From: Smithella sp.
Lineage (GTDB): Bacteria; Desulfobacterota; Syntrophia; Syntrophales; Smithellaceae
Length of the DNA stretch: 64,000 nt
Assembly (NCBI GenBank): GCA_018056685.1
Contig: JAGPFC010000014.1
Coordinates: 1 to 64,000 of the forward strand
Reading direction: 5' to 3'
Shown: in pieces, positions 62,402 through 64,000 of the stretch
Layout: each line of letters begins with the position of its first letter
Position numbering within the stretch: the first letter of the stretch is position 1
Made by a program: the position numbers and the translations under genes
The notes under the pieces: generated by a model
Told to the model about the DNA's origin: nothing
Databases searched by the model: none
What the model saw: the letters and a program-made list of their open reading frames with translations, nothing else

Positions 62402-64000
62402 GTGCGGTTTGTAATTATTAACGGAATTAAACTGTCTCTTGGAGAAAAAGAAGAAACACTGGCAGCAAAGGTCGCTGATGCCCTCAAGGTAAAAAAAGAC
62501 GATATTAAAGAACTGGATATCGTCCGAAAATCTCTTGACGCCCGACGCCATCGCCCTCCTTTTTTTGTTTATCTTCTCAAGATTAAAATTTCCCCGGATG
62601 TGCAATTACCTCGACAACTCGAAACCGGACTGCAAATTTCAGAGGCAGAAGATATTCAGGACATGCCGGGGATTTCACCTGTCACTTCTCCGAAACATCC
62701 TGTTGTGATCATCGGTAGCGGGCCGGCCGGTCTTTTTGCCGCTTATCATCTTGCCCAAAGTCGAATTTTCCCAACAATTCTGGAAAGAGGGGAGCCCATT
62801 GAAAAGAGGATAAAAGACGTCGAAGAATTCTGGGAAAAGGGAATGTTGAATACTCAGAGTAATGTTTTCTTTGGCGAAGGCGGCGCGGGAACCTTTTCGG
62901 ACGGAAAGCTGACTTCCCGTTCCCAAAATCCATATTCGCGCCGGATAAAAGAAATACTCGTGGAGACGGGAGCGTCTTCTGAAATACTGGTTGATTCCAA
63001 ACCGCATATCGGAACCGACAAACTGCGGCGAGTCATTGTTAATTTGAGAAAAAAGCTTATAGAAATGGGCTGCCGCATCGAATTCAATGCCCGGGTATCG
63101 GACTTCATCATCAACAATGGACAAATCAATTCTGTTATCGTCAATGAAAAAGAGGAAATCAGCACAAATCATCTCATCCTGGCGATAGGGCAGAGTGCCG
63201 ATGACACTTATGAAAAGCTTTATCAGCGGGGCGTTCAGATGGAGTCGAAGCCTTTTGCCATGGGGGTTCGTGTCGAGCATCCGCAGGCATTGATCAATTC
63301 CATTCAATATGGTCAATGGCATAATCATCCGCAATTGCCGCCGGCTGAATATTTTATTAAAGCGTCCCTGCCGGATTTAAACCGTTCCGTATATACGTTC
63401 TGCATGTGCCCGGGAGGATCTGTTATCGGCTGTTCGGCATTCCCCGGTTCATTGGTAACGAACGGCATGAGCCATTACAAGCGCTCCGGTGAATTTGACA
63501 ACAGTGCCATCGTTGTTAATGTCCGCATAGATGATTTTGTTTCCGGGGAAAATCCTCTGGATGGCCTTAACTTCCGTCAGATATGGGAGCGAAAAGCTTT
63601 TATTGCCGGAGGAAGTGATTATAAGGCGCCGGCACAAAGAGTAACGGATTTTCTCAGTGGTAAAACAGACAGGGTTTTGGGAAGAACAAGTTTTCTGCCT
63701 GGTGTGCAATCTGCCGCTTTGGAAACGATATTACCCGGGTTCATAATCCGTTCATTAAAATGTGGCATCAAGGAATTTGACAAAAAAATGTTCGGATTTA
63801 TAACACGTGATGCTCATTTAATTGGTGTGGAAACAAGAACGTCATCGCCTGTTCGCGTCTGCCGTGGGTCCGATGGACAGAGTTCCAGTATTCGCGGTCT
63901 TTATCCCTGCGGTGAAGGCGCCGGTTATGCCGGGGGTATTGTCAGTTCTGCTATTGATGGAATTAACGCAGCACAAAATTTGATAAATAGCTTATCTTGA
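62402..64000 (+). CDS. COG2509-type FAD-dependent oxidoreductase
   Basis: A 532-residue flavoprotein of the large NAD(P)/FAD dehydrogenase class. An N-terminal alpha/beta domain (1-95, with RKSLDARRHRPPFFVY) precedes the FAD-binding GSGPAG at 105-110. FFGEGGAGTFSDGKLTSR and the C-terminal YPCGEGAGYAGGIVSSAIDG complete the FAD site. The substrate is unknown. The GTG at 62402 is the start because no ATG lies close. The stop codon ends at the last base of the window, so the gene is complete. Confidence 0.88.
   Translation: MRFVIINGIKLSLGEKEETLAAKVADALKVKKDDIKELDIVRKSLDARRHRPPFFVYLLKIKISPDVQLPRQLETGLQISEAEDIQDMPGISPVTSPKHPVVIIGSGPAGLFAAYHLAQSRIFPTILERGEPIEKRIKDVEEFWEKGMLNTQSNVFFGEGGAGTFSDGKLTSRSQNPYSRRIKEILVETGASSEILVDSKPHIGTDKLRRVIVNLRKKLIEMGCRIEFNARVSDFIINNGQINSVIVNEKEEISTNHLILAIGQSADDTYEKLYQRGVQMESKPFAMGVRVEHPQALINSIQYGQWHNHPQLPPAEYFIKASLPDLNRSVYTFCMCPGGSVIGCSAFPGSLVTNGMSHYKRSGEFDNSAIVVNVRIDDFVSGENPLDGLNFRQIWERKAFIAGGSDYKAPAQRVTDFLSGKTDRVLGRTSFLPGVQSAALETILPGFIIRSLKCGIKEFDKKMFGFITRDAHLIGVETRTSSPVRVCRGSDGQSSSIRGLYPCGEGAGYAGGIVSSAIDGINAAQNLINSLS

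Overview
The window reads as a gene-dense, mostly housekeeping stretch of the chromosome of a strictly anaerobic deltaproteobacterium-like organism. It is probably close to the Syntrophales (Syntrophus/Smithella type). That placement is an inference from content and gene order: CarD - PIN/TRAM - IspDF - GltX, an argBDFGH-dapAB block behind xerC-hslVU, ADP-forming acyl-CoA synthetase homologues, a Vor-type 2-oxoacid:ferredoxin oxidoreductase, a very large 2-hydroxyacyl-CoA dehydratase activase-like fusion, a siroheme-decarboxylase-like gene beside hemL, and an F-type ATPase with its F0 genes split. No rRNA, phage, IS element or CRISPR array was seen.

Layout. 1-305: degenerate tandem repeats of about 77 bp. 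306-12971 (+): one long co-directional block with xerC, hslVU (protein quality control), argB-D-F-G-H (ornithine to arginine), a small lipoprotein, dapA-dapB (lysine/diaminopimelate), folK, a membrane-anchored YHS protein, a transaldolase-like aldolase and pgsA. 13083-13246: tRNA-Gly(GCC) and tRNA-Cys(GCA), with a strong promoter and a terminator. 13333-16359 (-): YgiQ-type radical SAM protein, a four-helix membrane protein with paired histidines, and an MBL-fold hydrolase. 16503-18963 (+): copper chaperone and copper-type P-ATPase. 19027-20169 (-): seven-repeat RCC1 lipoprotein. 20498-24892 (+): carD, PIN/TRAM, ispDF, gltX.

24889-34240: an acyl-CoA/carbon region. It holds a carboxyltransferase with a DUF2784 protein (-), a fused ADP-forming acyl-CoA synthetase (+), truA and rfbD, a PilZ protein behind a consensus sigma-70 promoter, and a histone-deacetylase-family protein (+) convergent with a stand-alone CoA-binding synthetase alpha subunit (-). 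34540-46992 (+): mutL, miaA, a membrane protein, a TPR/SLH lipoprotein, valS, nadC, birA, coaX, coaE, a gamma carbonic anhydrase and a zinc-finger/J-domain protein. 46995-51869 (-): mobA and the 1422-residue activase-like fusion.

52076-57840: atpZ-atpI-atpB (-) are separated from atpE (+) by GDP-fucose genes (gmd, fcl) and by hemL with the siroheme-decarboxylase-like gene. 57905-61374 (-): a four-subunit 2-oxoacid:ferredoxin oxidoreductase, a tandem ACT protein and a small GGQ release-factor-like protein. 61602-64000 (+): a zinc-ribbon/TPR membrane protein and a COG2509-type FAD oxidoreductase whose stop codon is the last base of the window.

No clearly new defence or mobile system is visible. 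The points most worth a second look are the left-edge repeats, the possible minimal di-heme membrane protein, the split F0 genes and unusual c subunit, the deacetylase/acyl-CoA-synthetase pair, the giant activase fusion, and several small domain combinations of unknown role.
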